A stretch of 64,000 nt of DNA from Streptomyces sp. CB00316. GTDB lineage: Bacteria; Actinomycetota; Actinomycetes; Streptomycetales; Streptomycetaceae. The DNA lies in contig NZ_LIXI01000002.1 in NCBI RefSeq assembly GCF_001905595.1, forward strand, positions 1 through 64,000. Direction: 5' to 3'. Below the pieces are notes generated by a model that worked only from the letters and a program-made list of their open reading frames with translations, had not been told where the DNA came from and searched no databases. Shown in pieces: positions 9,316-20,538 of the stretch (position 1 is the first letter of the stretch; each line of letters begins with the position of its first letter). A program made the position numbers and the translations under genes.

Positions 9316-9933
9316 TCAGCTCTCCGTCAAGTATCTCTGCAGCGTCGGCGCCACCATCGCGACGATGTCCTCCGGGTCGGCCGATGCGAGCGGCTCGGCG
9401 CGGATCACGTACCGCAGCATCGCGATGCCGATCATGTGCGAGGCTGCGAGCTCCGCGCGGAAGGTGGCGTCGGGGACGTCGAGGTCGGCCGCGATCCGCT
9501 CCAGCAGCCGGCGCAGGACGAAGCCGCGCAGCACCTTCGCCGCCGCCTCGTGGGTGAGCGCCGAGCGCAGGACGGCCAGGAGCGGGGCGCGGGTGGCCGG
9601 GTTCTCCCATACGGAGAGGAAGTAGCGGGCCAGCCTCTCTCCCAGGCCCTCCGGGGGGCCGCCGAGGACCGCGGGGATGACCAGGGCCGGTTCGAAGGAG
9701 AGCTCGACGGCGGCCGCGAAGACCTCGTCCTTCGTACCGAAGTAGTGGTGGACGAGGGCCGCGTCGACCCCGGCGGCCTTGGCGACCTGGCGGATCGAGG
9801 TCTTGTCGTAGCCCCGCTCGGCGAACTCGGTACGGGCCGCCTGCAGAATGCGCGTACGGGCGTCAGGGCCTTCGGCTGCGGCCTGGCGGGAGGGGCGGCC
9901 CCGGCGCCGGGGGGCGGGGGCGTCCTCGGTCAC
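9316..9933 (-). CDS. TetR-family transcriptional regulator
   Basis: The 205-residue protein has a TetR-type helix-turn-helix at about residues 44-67 ([21 protein letters not shown]), after a basic N-terminus. The C-terminal ligand domain ends in [10 protein letters not shown]. The GTG at 9933 is the likely start; the longer open frame upstream shadows the TIM-barrel gene. It lies 49 bp downstream of that gene and 146 bp upstream of ilvD. The ligand and targets are unknown. Confidence 0.9.
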   Translation of the reverse strand: MTEDAPAPRRRGRPSRQAAAEGPDARTRILQAARTEFAERGYDKTSIRQVAKAAGVDAALVHHYFGTKDEVFAAAVELSFEPALVIPAVLGGPPEGLGERLARYFLSVWENPATRAPLLAVLRSALTHEAAAKVLRGFVLRRLLERIAADLDVPDATFRAELAASHMIGIAMLRYVIRAEPLASADPEDIVAMVAPTLQRYLTES

Positions 9934-9982
9934 GGGCGGTCCGGGGGCAGGGAGGCGGGGTGCGGGGGCCGGCGGTCCGGGG

Positions 9983-10849
9983 TCACGGGCGGCGGCTCCC
10001 GGGGGCCGGGTCGGAGGTTCCACGGGCCGGGGCCTTGGTGGCGGTGGCCGAGGCGAGGTGGAGGCGGGTGAAGGCCAGGGCCTCGGCGAGGTCGGCCTCG
10101 CGTTCGGCGGAGGACATCGCCCGGCGGGTGTTGACCTCGATGACGACATGGCCGTCGAACGACGTACGGGCCAGCCGCTCCAGCAGCTCCGCGCACGGCT
10201 GGCCACCCCGACCGGGCACCAGGTGCTCGTCCTTGGCCGAGCCCTTGCCGTCGGCGAGGTGGACGTGGGCGAGCCGGTCGCCCATCCGGTCGACCATGGC
10301 GAGGCTGTCGGTGCGGGCGGTCGCGGTGTGCGAGAGGTCGACCGTGAAATGCCGGTAGTCGTCTTTGGTGACGTCCCACTCGGGGGCGTACGCGAGCATC
10401 TCGCGGTCCCGGTAGCGCCACGGGTACATGTTCTCGACGGCGAACCGGACATCCGTCTCGTCGGCCATCCGCCAGATCCCGGTCACGAAGTCCTTGGCGT
10501 AGTTGCGCTGCCACCGGAACGGCGGGTGCACCACGACGGTCGAGGCGCCGAGCTTCTCGGCGGCGGATTTCGCCCGCTGGAGCTTGACCCACGGGTCGGT
10601 GGACCAGACGCGCTGGGTGATCAGGAGACAGGGCGCGTGGACCGCCAGGATCGGGACCTGGTGATAGTCGGAGAGCCGGCGCAGGGCCTCGATGTCCTGG
10701 CTGACCGGGTCGGTCCAGACCATGACCTCGACACCGTCGTACCCCAGACGCGCGGCGATCTCGAAGGCCGTCGCGGTGGACTCGGGGTAGACCGAGGCCG
10801 TTGACAGGGCGACCTTCGCATCGGGGATGCGCACCACTGGTTCTGCCAC
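9983..10849 (-). CDS. sugar phosphate isomerase/epimerase-like TIM-barrel protein
   Basis: This 288-residue protein belongs to the AP-endonuclease-2/xylose-isomerase-like TIM-barrel superfamily. Typical strand-end motifs are visible: [51 protein letters not shown] and VVIEVNTR. The conserved His, Glu and Asp residues that bind metal in the family are in place. The substrate cannot be assigned. It sits in a same-strand run from the Ppx-like gene to the TetR gene, with short gaps. Confidence 0.85.
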   Translation of the reverse strand: MAEPVVRIPDAKVALSTASVYPESTATAFEIAARLGYDGVEVMVWTDPVSQDIEALRRLSDYHQVPILAVHAPCLLITQRVWSTDPWVKLQRAKSAAEKLGASTVVVHPPFRWQRNYAKDFVTGIWRMADETDVRFAVENMYPWRYRDREMLAYAPEWDVTKDDYRHFTVDLSHTATARTDSLAMVDRMGDRLAHVHLADGKGSAKDEHLVPGRGGQPCAELLERLARTSFDGHVVIEVNTRRAMSSAEREADLAEALAFTRLHLASATATKAPARGTSDPAPGSRRP

Positions 10850-10904
10850 CTGGACAGCGTACGGCCACCGGTGCGCGGCGCCGAGGGGCCCCGGCGGAAA
10901 GTGA

Positions 10905-12761
<1,857 letters not shown>

Positions 12762-12826
12762 CAGCGGCCTGCGTCGTTGCGTGGTCTGCGTCGGGTGTTG
12801 CCTCGTCCCCGTCGGGTGTTCCGTCG

Positions 12827-14719
12827 TCACTCCGTCGGGGCCGGGTCGCTCGGGTCGGTCGGGGGCGGGTCCGTGGGGTCCGGGCCGGGCGGGTCGGTCG
12901 GGTCGGTCGGATCGGGGTCGGTGGGTGTCGGTTCCGTGGGGCCCGGGTCGGTGGGGCCGGGGCCCGGATCGGTCGGACCCGGGTCCGTCGGGCCGGGATC
13001 GGTGGGGCTCGGGCCCGGGTCGGTCGGCCCCGGGTCCGTCGGGCGCGGGCCGGTCCCGTCCGTCGGGGCGGGGGAACCGGGGACGGGGCGCGCCGGGCCG
13101 GGGCTGGTGCTGGGCGGGGCCGTGGCGCCGCGCCCTTCGATGATCACGGCGGAGCCCGACGGATCCAGCGCGATCCGGGCGCGCCACGGGCCGCGCGGGG
13201 CCGCCGCGTGGTTCACGGCGACCGTGACGGTGGTGGACTTCCCGGCCGCGAGGGTGCCCGCCGTACGGCTCAGGCGCAGCCACCGCGCGTCCGTGGTGGC
13301 CGTCCAGTCGACCGGGCCCCGGGCGGAGGCGGTCAGCGTGATCGTCGTGAGCGCGCCGGAGGTCCGGACGGCCACCGTCAGTCGGCCCGCACTCTCCCGG
13401 TCGCCGCCGGTGCTGACGACCTCGGCCGTGACGTCCGGGGAGTGGACACCGCGCCGGTCGCCGGGGCGGGCGTTGCCCGCCTTCTCGTACGAGGTCCCGG
13501 GGGCCTCGCTCCGCTCCCCCGCGCCCTCGATCTCCGTGGCGGTGACCTTGGAGCCGTCGTGGCCCTCGCCGGTGAGCGGGGCTCCCCGGTACGCGGCCCA
13601 CAGGGCGATCACCGGGGCGGCGACCACCGTGGCGACCACCGTCGTCGTCACGACCCGGGCGCGCAGTCGGTCCCGGCGGGCGGCGTGGTCCTTGGGGTCC
13701 AGCGGGTAGCCGGTGCGGCCGAAGCGCGGGCCGCCCGAGCGGGAGCGCCGGGCCTGGGCCAGGGCGACGTGCACCGAGGGGCGGGGGGCCTCGACCAGCG
13801 GCAGCGGGGCGGTCGGGGCGACGGCGGCACCGGGCCAGGGGCCCGCTGCATCGACCCGTTCGGCGGCGCGGCGGCACCGGGGGCAGTCGTCGACGTGCCG
13901 GACCAGCTCGCGGCGCAGCGCGGCGGAGAGCAGCACCTGGTGGTCGCCGGTGAGCCGCGCGACGGTGGGGCAGCCGGCGGTCTCCACGACGGCGAGCGCG
14001 GCGCGGGTGCGCTCGACCTCGCAGGCCGCCGCCGCCAGCAGTTCCCGGGCGGTGAACGGCTCCAGGCCGAGCACGGAGGCGACGGCGCGCGGGGTGAGGC
14101 GGTGGCGTACGGCCAGTTCGAGCGCTTCACGCTGCTCCGGGGTGGTGCCCGCGGCCTCGGGCCAGGCGAGCGTGGCGAGCTCCCGGCGGCGGGCCTCGGC
14201 GGCCGGGGACTCGGCGGGGGCGGGGGTGGTGGCGTCCTCCGGGGTGAGGTGCGCGCCCTCGTGGCCTTCCGCGTCGGCTGACGGGCCCGTCACGGCGGCT
14301 GAGGCGCGCTCTGCGGGCCCCGCGCCCCTTGTCGGCGCCGGGGGCCTGCGGTGGGCCTGCCGGCCGCGCCTGCGCTCGGTGAGGGCGCGCAGGCACGTCC
14401 ACCGGGCCAGGGCGTAGAGCCAGGATTGACGTTCCTCCTCGGCCTCGGGGCACCGGGCGTCGTGCCGGTCCGCGATCGCCAGGACCGCACCGAGCGCCTC
14501 GGTCGCCGCCTCGTGGTCGCAGAGCACGGAGAGGCAGTAGGTGAAGAGTCCGTCGAGGTGCGGCTCGTAACGTGCGGCCGGTCGGTGGGCCGAGGTGTGA
14601 GGTGCTCGTCGGTGCGCCCGGTGTGCGCCGGTGGTGTGCGTAGGGGTCTGCAGCCTGCTGCTCGTCACCCGGCGACCGTAGGCAGAGGAGTACGTCCCCT
14701 TGGCGCCCCTTGAACACAT
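12827..14719 (-). CDS. sigma-factor-like membrane protein with zinc motif and BACON-like domain
   Basis: This single chain of 630 residues combines parts usually found on separate proteins. Residues 50-115 resemble sigma region 2 (LDGLFTYCLSVLCDHEAATE) and 193-245 resemble region 4 (TPEQREALELAVRHRLTP). HVDDCPRC (275-282) recalls the zinc motif of ZAS anti-sigma factors. One membrane helix lies at about 356-377. A BACON-like Ig fold follows at about 430-520, then a 100-residue tail of repeated PTDPGP units. I used the ATG at 14719, which follows AAGGA; the GTG at 14668 is an alternative start. DNA binding is unproven and promoter-contact residues may be lost. It is divergent from radA. Confidence 0.8.
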   Translation of the reverse strand: MCSRGAKGTYSSAYGRRVTSSRLQTPTHTTGAHRAHRRAPHTSAHRPAARYEPHLDGLFTYCLSVLCDHEAATEALGAVLAIADRHDARCPEAEEERQSWLYALARWTCLRALTERRRGRQAHRRPPAPTRGAGPAERASAAVTGPSADAEGHEGAHLTPEDATTPAPAESPAAEARRRELATLAWPEAAGTTPEQREALELAVRHRLTPRAVASVLGLEPFTARELLAAAACEVERTRAALAVVETAGCPTVARLTGDHQVLLSAALRRELVRHVDDCPRCRRAAERVDAAGPWPGAAVAPTAPLPLVEAPRPSVHVALAQARRSRSGGPRFGRTGYPLDPKDHAARRDRLRARVVTTTVVATVVAAPVIALWAAYRGAPLTGEGHDGSKVTATEIEGAGERSEAPGTSYEKAGNARPGDRRGVHSPDVTAEVVSTGGDRESAGRLTVAVRTSGALTTITLTASARGPVDWTATTDARWLRLSRTAGTLAAGKSTTVTVAVNHAAAPRGPWRARIALDPSGSAVIIEGRGATAPPSTSPGPARPVPGSPAPTDGTGPRPTDPGPTDPGPSPTDPGPTDPGPTDPGPGPTDPGPTEPTPTDPDPTDPTDPPGPDPTDPPPTDPSDPAPTE

Positions 14720-14868
14720 TTAATCCTTACGGGTGAACGTATCCCGCGAAAGGGGACGGGGATCACGGATTCCGTTCGACGTGCTTCCGTGCGCCCTCTG
14801 TGCGGAGGAGTTCCCCGCGCCCCCCTGCGCGGGCGGCGCTGTCGAGAGCCCACCTATACGGTGACGCC

Positions 14869-16281
14869 ATGGCTGCCCGTACGAAATCCGCGAAGGACCG
14901 GCCGTCCTACCGCTGTACCGAATGCGGCTGGACCACCGCCAAATGGCTCGGCCGTTGCCCCGAGTGCCAGGCGTGGGGGACGGTCGAGGAGTTCGGCGGC
15001 GCCCCCGCCGTGCGCACCACCGCGGCCGGCCGGGTCTCCACCGCCGCCGTGCCGATCGGCCAGGTCGACAGCCGCCAGGCCACCGCGCGCTCCACCGGCG
15101 TCGGGGAGCTGGACCGGGTGCTGGGCGGAGGGCTCGTGCCGGGGGCCGTCGTGCTGCTGGCGGGCGAGCCGGGCGTCGGCAAGTCGACGCTGCTGCTGGA
15201 CGTGGCGTCCAAGGCGGCGAGCGAGGACCACCGCACGCTCTATGTGACCGCCGAGGAGTCCGCGAGCCAGGTCCGGATGCGGGCCGACCGGATCAAGGCG
15301 ATCAACGACCACCTCTACCTCGCGGCGGAGACCGATCTGTCGGCAGTGCTCGGGCACCTGGACGCGGTGAAGCCCTCGTTGCTGATCCTGGACTCGGTGC
15401 AGACCGTCGCCTCGCCCGAGATCGACGGCGCGCCTGGCGGGATGGCCCAGGTCCGGGAGGTCGCCGGGGCGCTGATCCGGGCCTCCAAGGAGCGCGGGAT
15501 GGCCACGCTGCTCGTCGGCCATGTCACGAAGGACGGCGCGATCGCCGGGCCGCGGCTGCTGGAGCACCTGGTCGACGTGGTGCTCTCCTTCGAGGGCGAC
15601 CGCCACGCCCGGCTGCGCCTGGTCCGCGGCGTCAAGAACCGATACGGGGCGACCGACGAGGTCGGCTGCTTCGAGCTGCACGACGAGGGGATCACCGGCC
15701 TGGCCGACCCCTCGGGCCTCTTCCTGACCCGGCGCGACGTGGCGGTGCCCGGCACCTGCCTGACGGTGACGCTGGAGGGCAAGCGGCCCCTGGTCGCCGA
15801 GGTGCAGGCGCTCACCGTCGACTCCCAGATCCCCTCACCCCGGCGCACCACCTCCGGTCTGGAGACCTCCCGGGTCTCGATGATGCTCGCCGTGCTGGAG
15901 CAGCGCGGCCGGATCAGCGCACTGGGCAAGCGGGACATCTACAGCGCGACGGTCGGCGGCGTGAAGCTCACCGAGCCGGCGGCCGACCTCGCGATCGCGC
16001 TCGCGCTGGCCAGTGCCGCCAGCGACACCCCGCTCCCGAAGAACCTGGTCGCAATCGGTGAGGTGGGGCTCGCGGGCGAGGTCAGAAGGGTCACCGGAGT
16101 CCAGCGGAGACTGGCCGAGGCACACCGTCTCGGCTTCACCCACGCCTTGGTACCGACCGACCCGGGAAGGGTTCCTTCGGGTATGAAGGTCACAGAAGTC
16201 GCCGACATGGGGGATGCTCTGCGGGTCCTCCCGCGCCGGCCTCGTCAGGAGGCACCGCAGGAGGACAACGCGCGCCGGTAG
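14869..16281 (+). CDS. radA: DNA repair protein RadA
   Basis: RadA is a RecA-like ATPase that drives branch migration during recombinational repair. The 470-residue protein has an N-terminal C4 zinc finger (Cys16, 19, 30, 33). Walker A is GEPGVGKST (99-107), the RadA-specific loop is KNRYG, and the C-terminus is a Lon-like domain. The start is the ATG of MAARTKSAK; upstream in-frame codons have no RadA similarity. It is followed 81 bp later by disA on the same strand, the usual arrangement, and the two proteins are known to interact in other bacteria. Confidence 0.96.
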   Translation: MAARTKSAKDRPSYRCTECGWTTAKWLGRCPECQAWGTVEEFGGAPAVRTTAAGRVSTAAVPIGQVDSRQATARSTGVGELDRVLGGGLVPGAVVLLAGEPGVGKSTLLLDVASKAASEDHRTLYVTAEESASQVRMRADRIKAINDHLYLAAETDLSAVLGHLDAVKPSLLILDSVQTVASPEIDGAPGGMAQVREVAGALIRASKERGMATLLVGHVTKDGAIAGPRLLEHLVDVVLSFEGDRHARLRLVRGVKNRYGATDEVGCFELHDEGITGLADPSGLFLTRRDVAVPGTCLTVTLEGKRPLVAEVQALTVDSQIPSPRRTTSGLETSRVSMMLAVLEQRGRISALGKRDIYSATVGGVKLTEPAADLAIALALASAASDTPLPKNLVAIGEVGLAGEVRRVTGVQRRLAEAHRLGFTHALVPTDPGRVPSGMKVTEVADMGDALRVLPRRPRQEAPQEDNARR

Positions 16282-16362
16282 ACTTTGCCCTGGTCTCGCC
16301 CGCCCGTGGACACGGCATGGGGGACGCAAGGGCACCGCAAACCTGTCGACCGGAGGAGTGCA

Positions 16363-17487
16363 GTGGCAGCCAACGACCGGGCGACAGCGCCCGGAAAGTC
16401 CGGCCAAGGCACCGGTAACGAGGCGCTGATGCGCGCCTCGCTGAGCGCGGTCGCGCCCGGAATGGCCCTGCGGGACGGCCTGGAGCGCATTCTCCGGGGC
16501 AACACCGGCGGGCTGATCGTCCTGGGCATGGACAAGACCGTCGAATCGATGTGTACCGGCGGGTTCGTGCTGGACGTGGAGTTCACCGCGACCCGACTGC
16601 GCGAGCTGTGCAAGCTCGACGGGGCGCTGATCCTCGACAAGGACATGACCAAGATCCTGCGGGCCGGCGTGCAGCTGGTCCCGGACGCCTCGATCCACAC
16701 CGAGGAGACGGGTACCCGCCACCGTACGGCGGACCGGGTCTCCAAGGCATGCGGCTTCCCCGTCGTCTCGGTCTCCCAGTCCATGCGCCTGATCGCGCTG
16801 TACGTGGACGGGGAGCGGCGGGTCCTGGAGGAGTCCTCCGCGATCCTGTCCCGGGCCAACCAGGCGCTCGCCACCCTGGAGCGGTACAAGCTCCGCCTCG
16901 ACGAGGTGGCCGGCACGCTCTCCGCGCTGGAGATCGAGGACCTGGTCACCGTCCGGGACGTGACGGCGGTGGCGCAGCGACTGGAGATGGTGCGGCGGAT
17001 CGCGACCGAGATCGCGGAGTACGTGGTCGAGCTCGGCACCGACGGACGGCTCCTCTCGCTCCAGCTGGACGAGCTGATCGCGGGCGTGGAGCCGGAGCGG
17101 GAGCTGGTGGTCCGGGACTACGTGCCCGAGCCGACGGCGAAACGGTCACGCACGGTGGCGGAGGCGCTGACGGAGCTGGACGCGCTGAGCCACACGGAGC
17201 TGCTGGAGCTGCCGGTGGTGGCGCGGGCGCTGGGATACAGCGGCTCGCCCGAGACGCTGGACTCGGCGGTCTCGCCACGGGGTTTCCGGCTGCTGGCGAA
17301 GGTGCCGAGGCTGCCGGGGGCGATCATCGAGCGGCTGGTGGAGCACTTCGGTGGCCTGCAGAAGCTGCTGGCGGCGAGCGTGGACGACCTCCAGACCGTG
17401 GACGGGGTCGGGGAGGCGCGGGCGCGGAGCGTGCGGGAGGGGCTCTCGCGGCTGGCGGAGTCGTCGATCCTGGAGCGATACGTCTGA
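16363..17487 (+). CDS. disA: DNA integrity scanning diadenylate cyclase
   Basis: DisA makes the second messenger c-di-AMP from two ATP while scanning DNA for branched structures. The 374-residue protein has the DAC domain motifs DGA (86-88) and RHR (119-121). A helical linker follows, then a C-terminal RuvA-like helix-hairpin-helix domain ([19 protein letters not shown]). The GTG start at 16363 follows a perfect GGAGGAG. Length and motifs are complete, so the enzyme should be active. Confidence 0.97.
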   Translation: MAANDRATAPGKSGQGTGNEALMRASLSAVAPGMALRDGLERILRGNTGGLIVLGMDKTVESMCTGGFVLDVEFTATRLRELCKLDGALILDKDMTKILRAGVQLVPDASIHTEETGTRHRTADRVSKACGFPVVSVSQSMRLIALYVDGERRVLEESSAILSRANQALATLERYKLRLDEVAGTLSALEIEDLVTVRDVTAVAQRLEMVRRIATEIAEYVVELGTDGRLLSLQLDELIAGVEPERELVVRDYVPEPTAKRSRTVAEALTELDALSHTELLELPVVARALGYSGSPETLDSAVSPRGFRLLAKVPRLPGAIIERLVEHFGGLQKLLAASVDDLQTVDGVGEARARSVREGLSRLAESSILERYV

Positions 17488-17507
17488 GCTGGCCGCACCG
17501 GACCAGC

Positions 17508-17622
17508 CCGTCCGGCGTTTGAGGACGGAGCCGTTCCCGTGGACGGGGGCGCACTCCCGGGTCGGGTGCCCCCTATGTGTAGCGACCACCCAGCCAGAGT
17601 TCCGTCCTCAACCGCCGGACGG
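17508..17622. terminator. long inverted repeat between convergent genes, built from two dispersed repeats
   Basis: Arms 17508-17529 and 17601-17622 (22 bases) pair with one mismatch across a loop of about 70 bases. Both arms are copies of the TCCTCAAACGCCGGACGG repeat in opposite orientations. The gap lies between disA (rightward) and the next gene (leftward), so a bidirectional terminator is likely. Confidence 0.55.
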
Positions 17623-17668
17623 CGGGATGGCGCTGGACGGGCTGGCGGTGGCGGGCCCGTAAGTGCAG

Positions 17669-18520
17669 CTAGTCCTTCTTGAGGACGAACGAAGCTCGGC
17701 GGACCGGGGTGTCCGGGGCCTCGGCCTCCAGGAGGTACGTGCCCGGGCCCGCCTTCGTCGCCGGCGGGGTGGCGCAGTTGGGGGCCGAGCGGACACGGTT
17801 CCAGTCCACCGTGTGCACGATCGTCGCGCCGGCCGGGACCTGGAGGAAGAGCGGGCCCGGAGTCGCGGGGCAGTCCTTCGAGGACCAGATCACGTCGTCC
17901 TTCTCCGCGCTCGCCTCGGTGACCGTCAGTACCACGTTCTTCGGTCCGAGGTCCGCCTTGCACGTCGCCGACGAGGTGTTGCGGGCGATGATCTCGAACT
18001 CGGGCCGGTCGTCGGGGCCGTAACTGACCTTCGTGCGCAGGGTCAACTCCAGCGCGCCGGGCTCGCACTCGGGGAGCGGGGAGTTCGCCGGCACCTGTCG
18101 GCCCGCCGTGGAGCCGCCGGCGCCCGTGCCTCCGTCGCCCGGACCGGCCGTTCCCGCGCCGCCTGTTGACGTACCGTCGGATCCCGTACCGCCGCTCGCA
18201 CCGCCGGAGCCCGCGCCCGTGTCGCCGCCGGAGCCACTCTCGCCGTCCGAGCCGTCAGAGCCGTCAGAGCCGTCAGAGTCACCCGACTCGTCGCGGCCAC
18301 CCGGCTGTTGGCTGATCGCCGGGCCGGAGCTGCCCGGGCCCGGGGTGATCGACTTCACCGGGTCGGAACCGCCGGGCTTGCCGTCGTCCCTGGTCCCGTT
18401 GCCGCCGACGGTGGTGGCCGCCCAGGCGATCAGCACCGTGAGCAGCGCAACCAGAAGCCCCGCTACCGCCCTTCGGCGCCAGTAGATGCTGGAGGGAAGC
18501 GGACCGACCGGATTGCGCAT
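17669..18520 (-). CDS. membrane-anchored Ser/Gly/Asp-rich protein, function unknown
   Basis: The 283-residue product has a basic cytoplasmic start (MRNPVGPLPSSIYWRRR) and one membrane helix (about residues 18-38). A long low-complexity linker with SDGSDGSDGSD and Gly/Ser/Thr repeats follows. The folded C-terminal domain of about 120 residues has three cysteines. The topology is of an exported domain held on a stalk. I chose the ATG of MRNPVG over an ATG 51 bases upstream because the conserved-looking part begins there. No enzyme motif is seen. Confidence 0.75.
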   Translation of the reverse strand: MRNPVGPLPSSIYWRRRAVAGLLVALLTVLIAWAATTVGGNGTRDDGKPGGSDPVKSITPGPGSSGPAISQQPGGRDESGDSDGSDGSDGSDGESGSGGDTGAGSGGASGGTGSDGTSTGGAGTAGPGDGGTGAGGSTAGRQVPANSPLPECEPGALELTLRTKVSYGPDDRPEFEIIARNTSSATCKADLGPKNVVLTVTEASAEKDDVIWSSKDCPATPGPLFLQVPAGATIVHTVDWNRVRSAPNCATPPATKAGPGTYLLEAEAPDTPVRRASFVLKKD

Positions 18521-18586
18521 AGATCCCACGGGCCAAACTGTACGAGAGATCCGGGCCGTCTCAGGCCCCACCCGCCGCTCCGGTCA

Positions 18587-18629
18587 CAAGTTTTGCCGAT
18601 CATCATCAAGTTTTGCCGATGATCATCAC
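18587..18629. promoter_or_regulatory. 20-bp tandem direct repeat between divergent genes
   Basis: CAAGTTTTGCCGATCATCAT (18587-18606) is followed at once by CAAGTTTTGCCGATGATCAT (18607-18626). The two copies differ at one base. The stretch is strikingly AT-rich for this genome and lies between mutY and the divergent membrane-protein gene. Two tandem operator sites are a plausible reading; the regulator is unknown. Confidence 0.5.
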
Positions 18630-18760
18630 GGAGGCGGGCCGCCGGACCGGTCACAGGGGACAGAACGGGTGGCGTTCTCACCCGCCGGGGCCGCCGAGCG
18701 GGCCGACACCCCCGCACCCGTGACGCCGCTCCCGCCTTCCGTGCCAGGATCGTCAGTGCC

Positions 18761-19675
18761 ATGACTGCCATGACTTCGACTTCCCCCCAGACGCCCTCCG
18801 CCGCCGCCTCCCTCCACACCCCCGTCATCGGGTGGTTCGAGCAACACGCCCGCGATCTCCCCTGGCGCCGCCCCGAAGCGGGCGCCTGGGGGGTGATGGT
18901 CAGCGAGTTCATGCTGCAGCAGACCCCGGTGAGCCGGGTCCTCCCGGTGTACGAGCAGTGGCTCGCCCGCTGGCCCCGCCCCGCCGACCTGGCCGCCGAG
19001 GCGCCGGGGGAAGCGGTCCGCGCCTGGGGCCGACTCGGCTACCCCCGCCGCGCGCTGCGGCTGCACGGGGCCGCGCAGGCGATAGCGGAACGGCACGGCG
19101 GCGACGTACCGAGCGAGCACGGCCAGCTGCTGGCGCTGCCCGGGATCGGCGAGTACACGGCGGCCGCCGTGGCCTCGTTCGCGTACGGGCAGCGGCACGC
19201 GGTGCTCGACACGAACGTCCGCAGGGTGTTCGCCCGCGCCGCGAACGGCATCCAGTACCCGCCGAACGCGACCACCGCCGCCGAGCGCAAGCTCGCCCGC
19301 GCCCTGCTGCCGGACGAGGACGAGCGAGCGGCGCGGTGGGCGGCGGCCACGATGGAACTGGGCGCGCTCGTGTGCACCGCGCGCAACGAGGACTGCGACC
19401 GCTGCCCGATCGCCTCGCAGTGCGCGTGGCGGCTGGCCGGGAAGCCCGCGCACGAGGGGCCGCCGCGCAAGGGCCAGACGTACGCGGGGACCGACCGGCA
19501 GGTCCGCGGACGGCTGCTCGCGGTGTTGCGCGACGCGCTCAACCCCGTACCGCAGGCGGCTCTGGACGCGGTGTGGGAGGAGCCGGTGCAGCGGGCCCGG
19601 GCGTTGGACGGGCTGGTGGCCGACGGGCTCGTGGAACCGCTGGCGGACGGCCGGTACCGGCTCCCGCTGACGTGA
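18761..19675 (+). CDS. mutY: A/G-specific adenine glycosylase
   Basis: MutY removes adenine mispaired with 8-oxoguanine. The 304-residue protein has the family start (WRRPEAGAWGVMVSEFMLQQT), the helix-hairpin-helix LPGIGEYTAAAVASFA with the catalytic Asp nearby (VLDTNV), and a 4Fe-4S cluster with C-X6-C-X2-C-X5-C spacing (CTARNEDCDRCPIASQC). The C-terminal NUDIX-like 8-oxoG recognition domain of the E. coli enzyme is mostly replaced by a short tail, a form also seen in other actinobacteria. No clear ribosome site precedes the ATG. Confidence 0.94.
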   Translation: MTAMTSTSPQTPSAAASLHTPVIGWFEQHARDLPWRRPEAGAWGVMVSEFMLQQTPVSRVLPVYEQWLARWPRPADLAAEAPGEAVRAWGRLGYPRRALRLHGAAQAIAERHGGDVPSEHGQLLALPGIGEYTAAAVASFAYGQRHAVLDTNVRRVFARAANGIQYPPNATTAAERKLARALLPDEDERAARWAAATMELGALVCTARNEDCDRCPIASQCAWRLAGKPAHEGPPRKGQTYAGTDRQVRGRLLAVLRDALNPVPQAALDAVWEEPVQRARALDGLVADGLVEPLADGRYRLPLT

Positions 19676-19724
19676 GCCGCTGACCTGATGCGGTCCTGAA
19701 CCGGCGCTGTTACACAACCGATGG

Positions 19725-19750
19725 GCAGCCGTGCGCCGGCGTACGGCTGC
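19725..19750 (+). other. hairpin in the mutY-sigE gap
   Basis: GCAGCCGT (19725-19732) pairs perfectly with ACGGCTGC (19743-19750). It could end mutY transcription or act as an operator before sigE. A TGACAA hexamer at 19765-19770 is a weak candidate -35 box for sigE; no good -10 follows it. Confidence 0.4.
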
Positions 19751-19830
19751 TCCGCACAACCTCGTGACAACGCCTCCGTAGCGTCTCCGACAGCAGTACA
19801 CGGGGATCCACGGGGACGGAGGCGGTTGTC

Positions 19831-20538
19831 ATGGCGCAGGGCGAGGTGCTCGCATTCGAGGACTACGTACGCACACGGCAGGAGGCGCTGCTGCGCAGCG
19901 CACGGCGTCTGGTCCCCGATCCCGTCGACGCCCAGGACCTGCTGCAGACCGCGCTGGTGCGGACGTACGGGCGCTGGGACGGCATCGCGGACAAGTCCCT
20001 CGCCGACGCCTATCTGCGCCGCGTCATGATCAACACCCGTACGGAGTGGTGGCGGGCGCGCAAGCTCGACGAGGTGCCCACCGAGCAGCTGCCCGACGCC
20101 AGCGTCGACGACGGCAGTGAGCAGCGCGCGGACCGTGCCCTGCTGATGGACATCCTCGGGATCCTGGCTCCGAAGCAGCGCAGCGTCGTCGTGCTGCGAC
20201 ACTGGGAGCAGATGAGCACGGAGGAGACGGCCGCGGCGCTCGGTATGTCGGCCGGTACGGTCAAGAGCACGCTGCACCGGGCGCTGGCGCGGCTGCGGCA
20301 GGAGCTGGAGAGCCGGGAGCTGACGAGCCGCGAGGCGGTCGCCCGGGAGACCGGGGGTCCGCGGCCGGCCGGGAGCGTCCGGAGTGCGGCGCCCGCCGCC
20401 ACCGGCCGGGTCCCGGCCCAGCGGACGAAGGCCTCCGCCACGGCGAAGGTCACCTCCGTCACGGCGGCGCGGGGACACACACCGGCGCCGCACGACAGGC
20501 GTCACGACGAGCGGGGGCGGGAACGGTGCGCGGCCTGA
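19831..20538 (+). CDS. sigE: ECF RNA polymerase sigma factor SigE
   Basis: SigE directs the cell-envelope stress regulon in Streptomyces. Region 2 (residues about 8-75, LLQTALVRTYGRWD) and region 4 (about 100-165, TVKSTLHRALARLRQELE) are intact. The operon order sigE-cseA-cseB-cseC makes the assignment firm. The protein is 235 residues, longer than the usual 170-190, because of a low-complexity tail after residue 165 rich in Ala, Arg and Thr. Its stop overlaps cseA by 13 bases. Family knowledge says CseB activates this promoter when CseC senses wall damage. Confidence 0.94.
   Translation: MAQGEVLAFEDYVRTRQEALLRSARRLVPDPVDAQDLLQTALVRTYGRWDGIADKSLADAYLRRVMINTRTEWWRARKLDEVPTEQLPDASVDDGSEQRADRALLMDILGILAPKQRSVVVLRHWEQMSTEETAAALGMSAGTVKSTLHRALARLRQELESRELTSREAVARETGGPRPAGSVRSAAPAATGRVPAQRTKASATAKVTSVTAARGHTPAPHDRRHDERGRERCAA

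Noticed and set aside
12850-13120. CRISPR-like repeats in the 13-kb region
   Set aside because: The repeats are GGGTCGG-type codon repeats encoding the Pro/Asp/Thr tail of the fusion protein, with no unique spacers.
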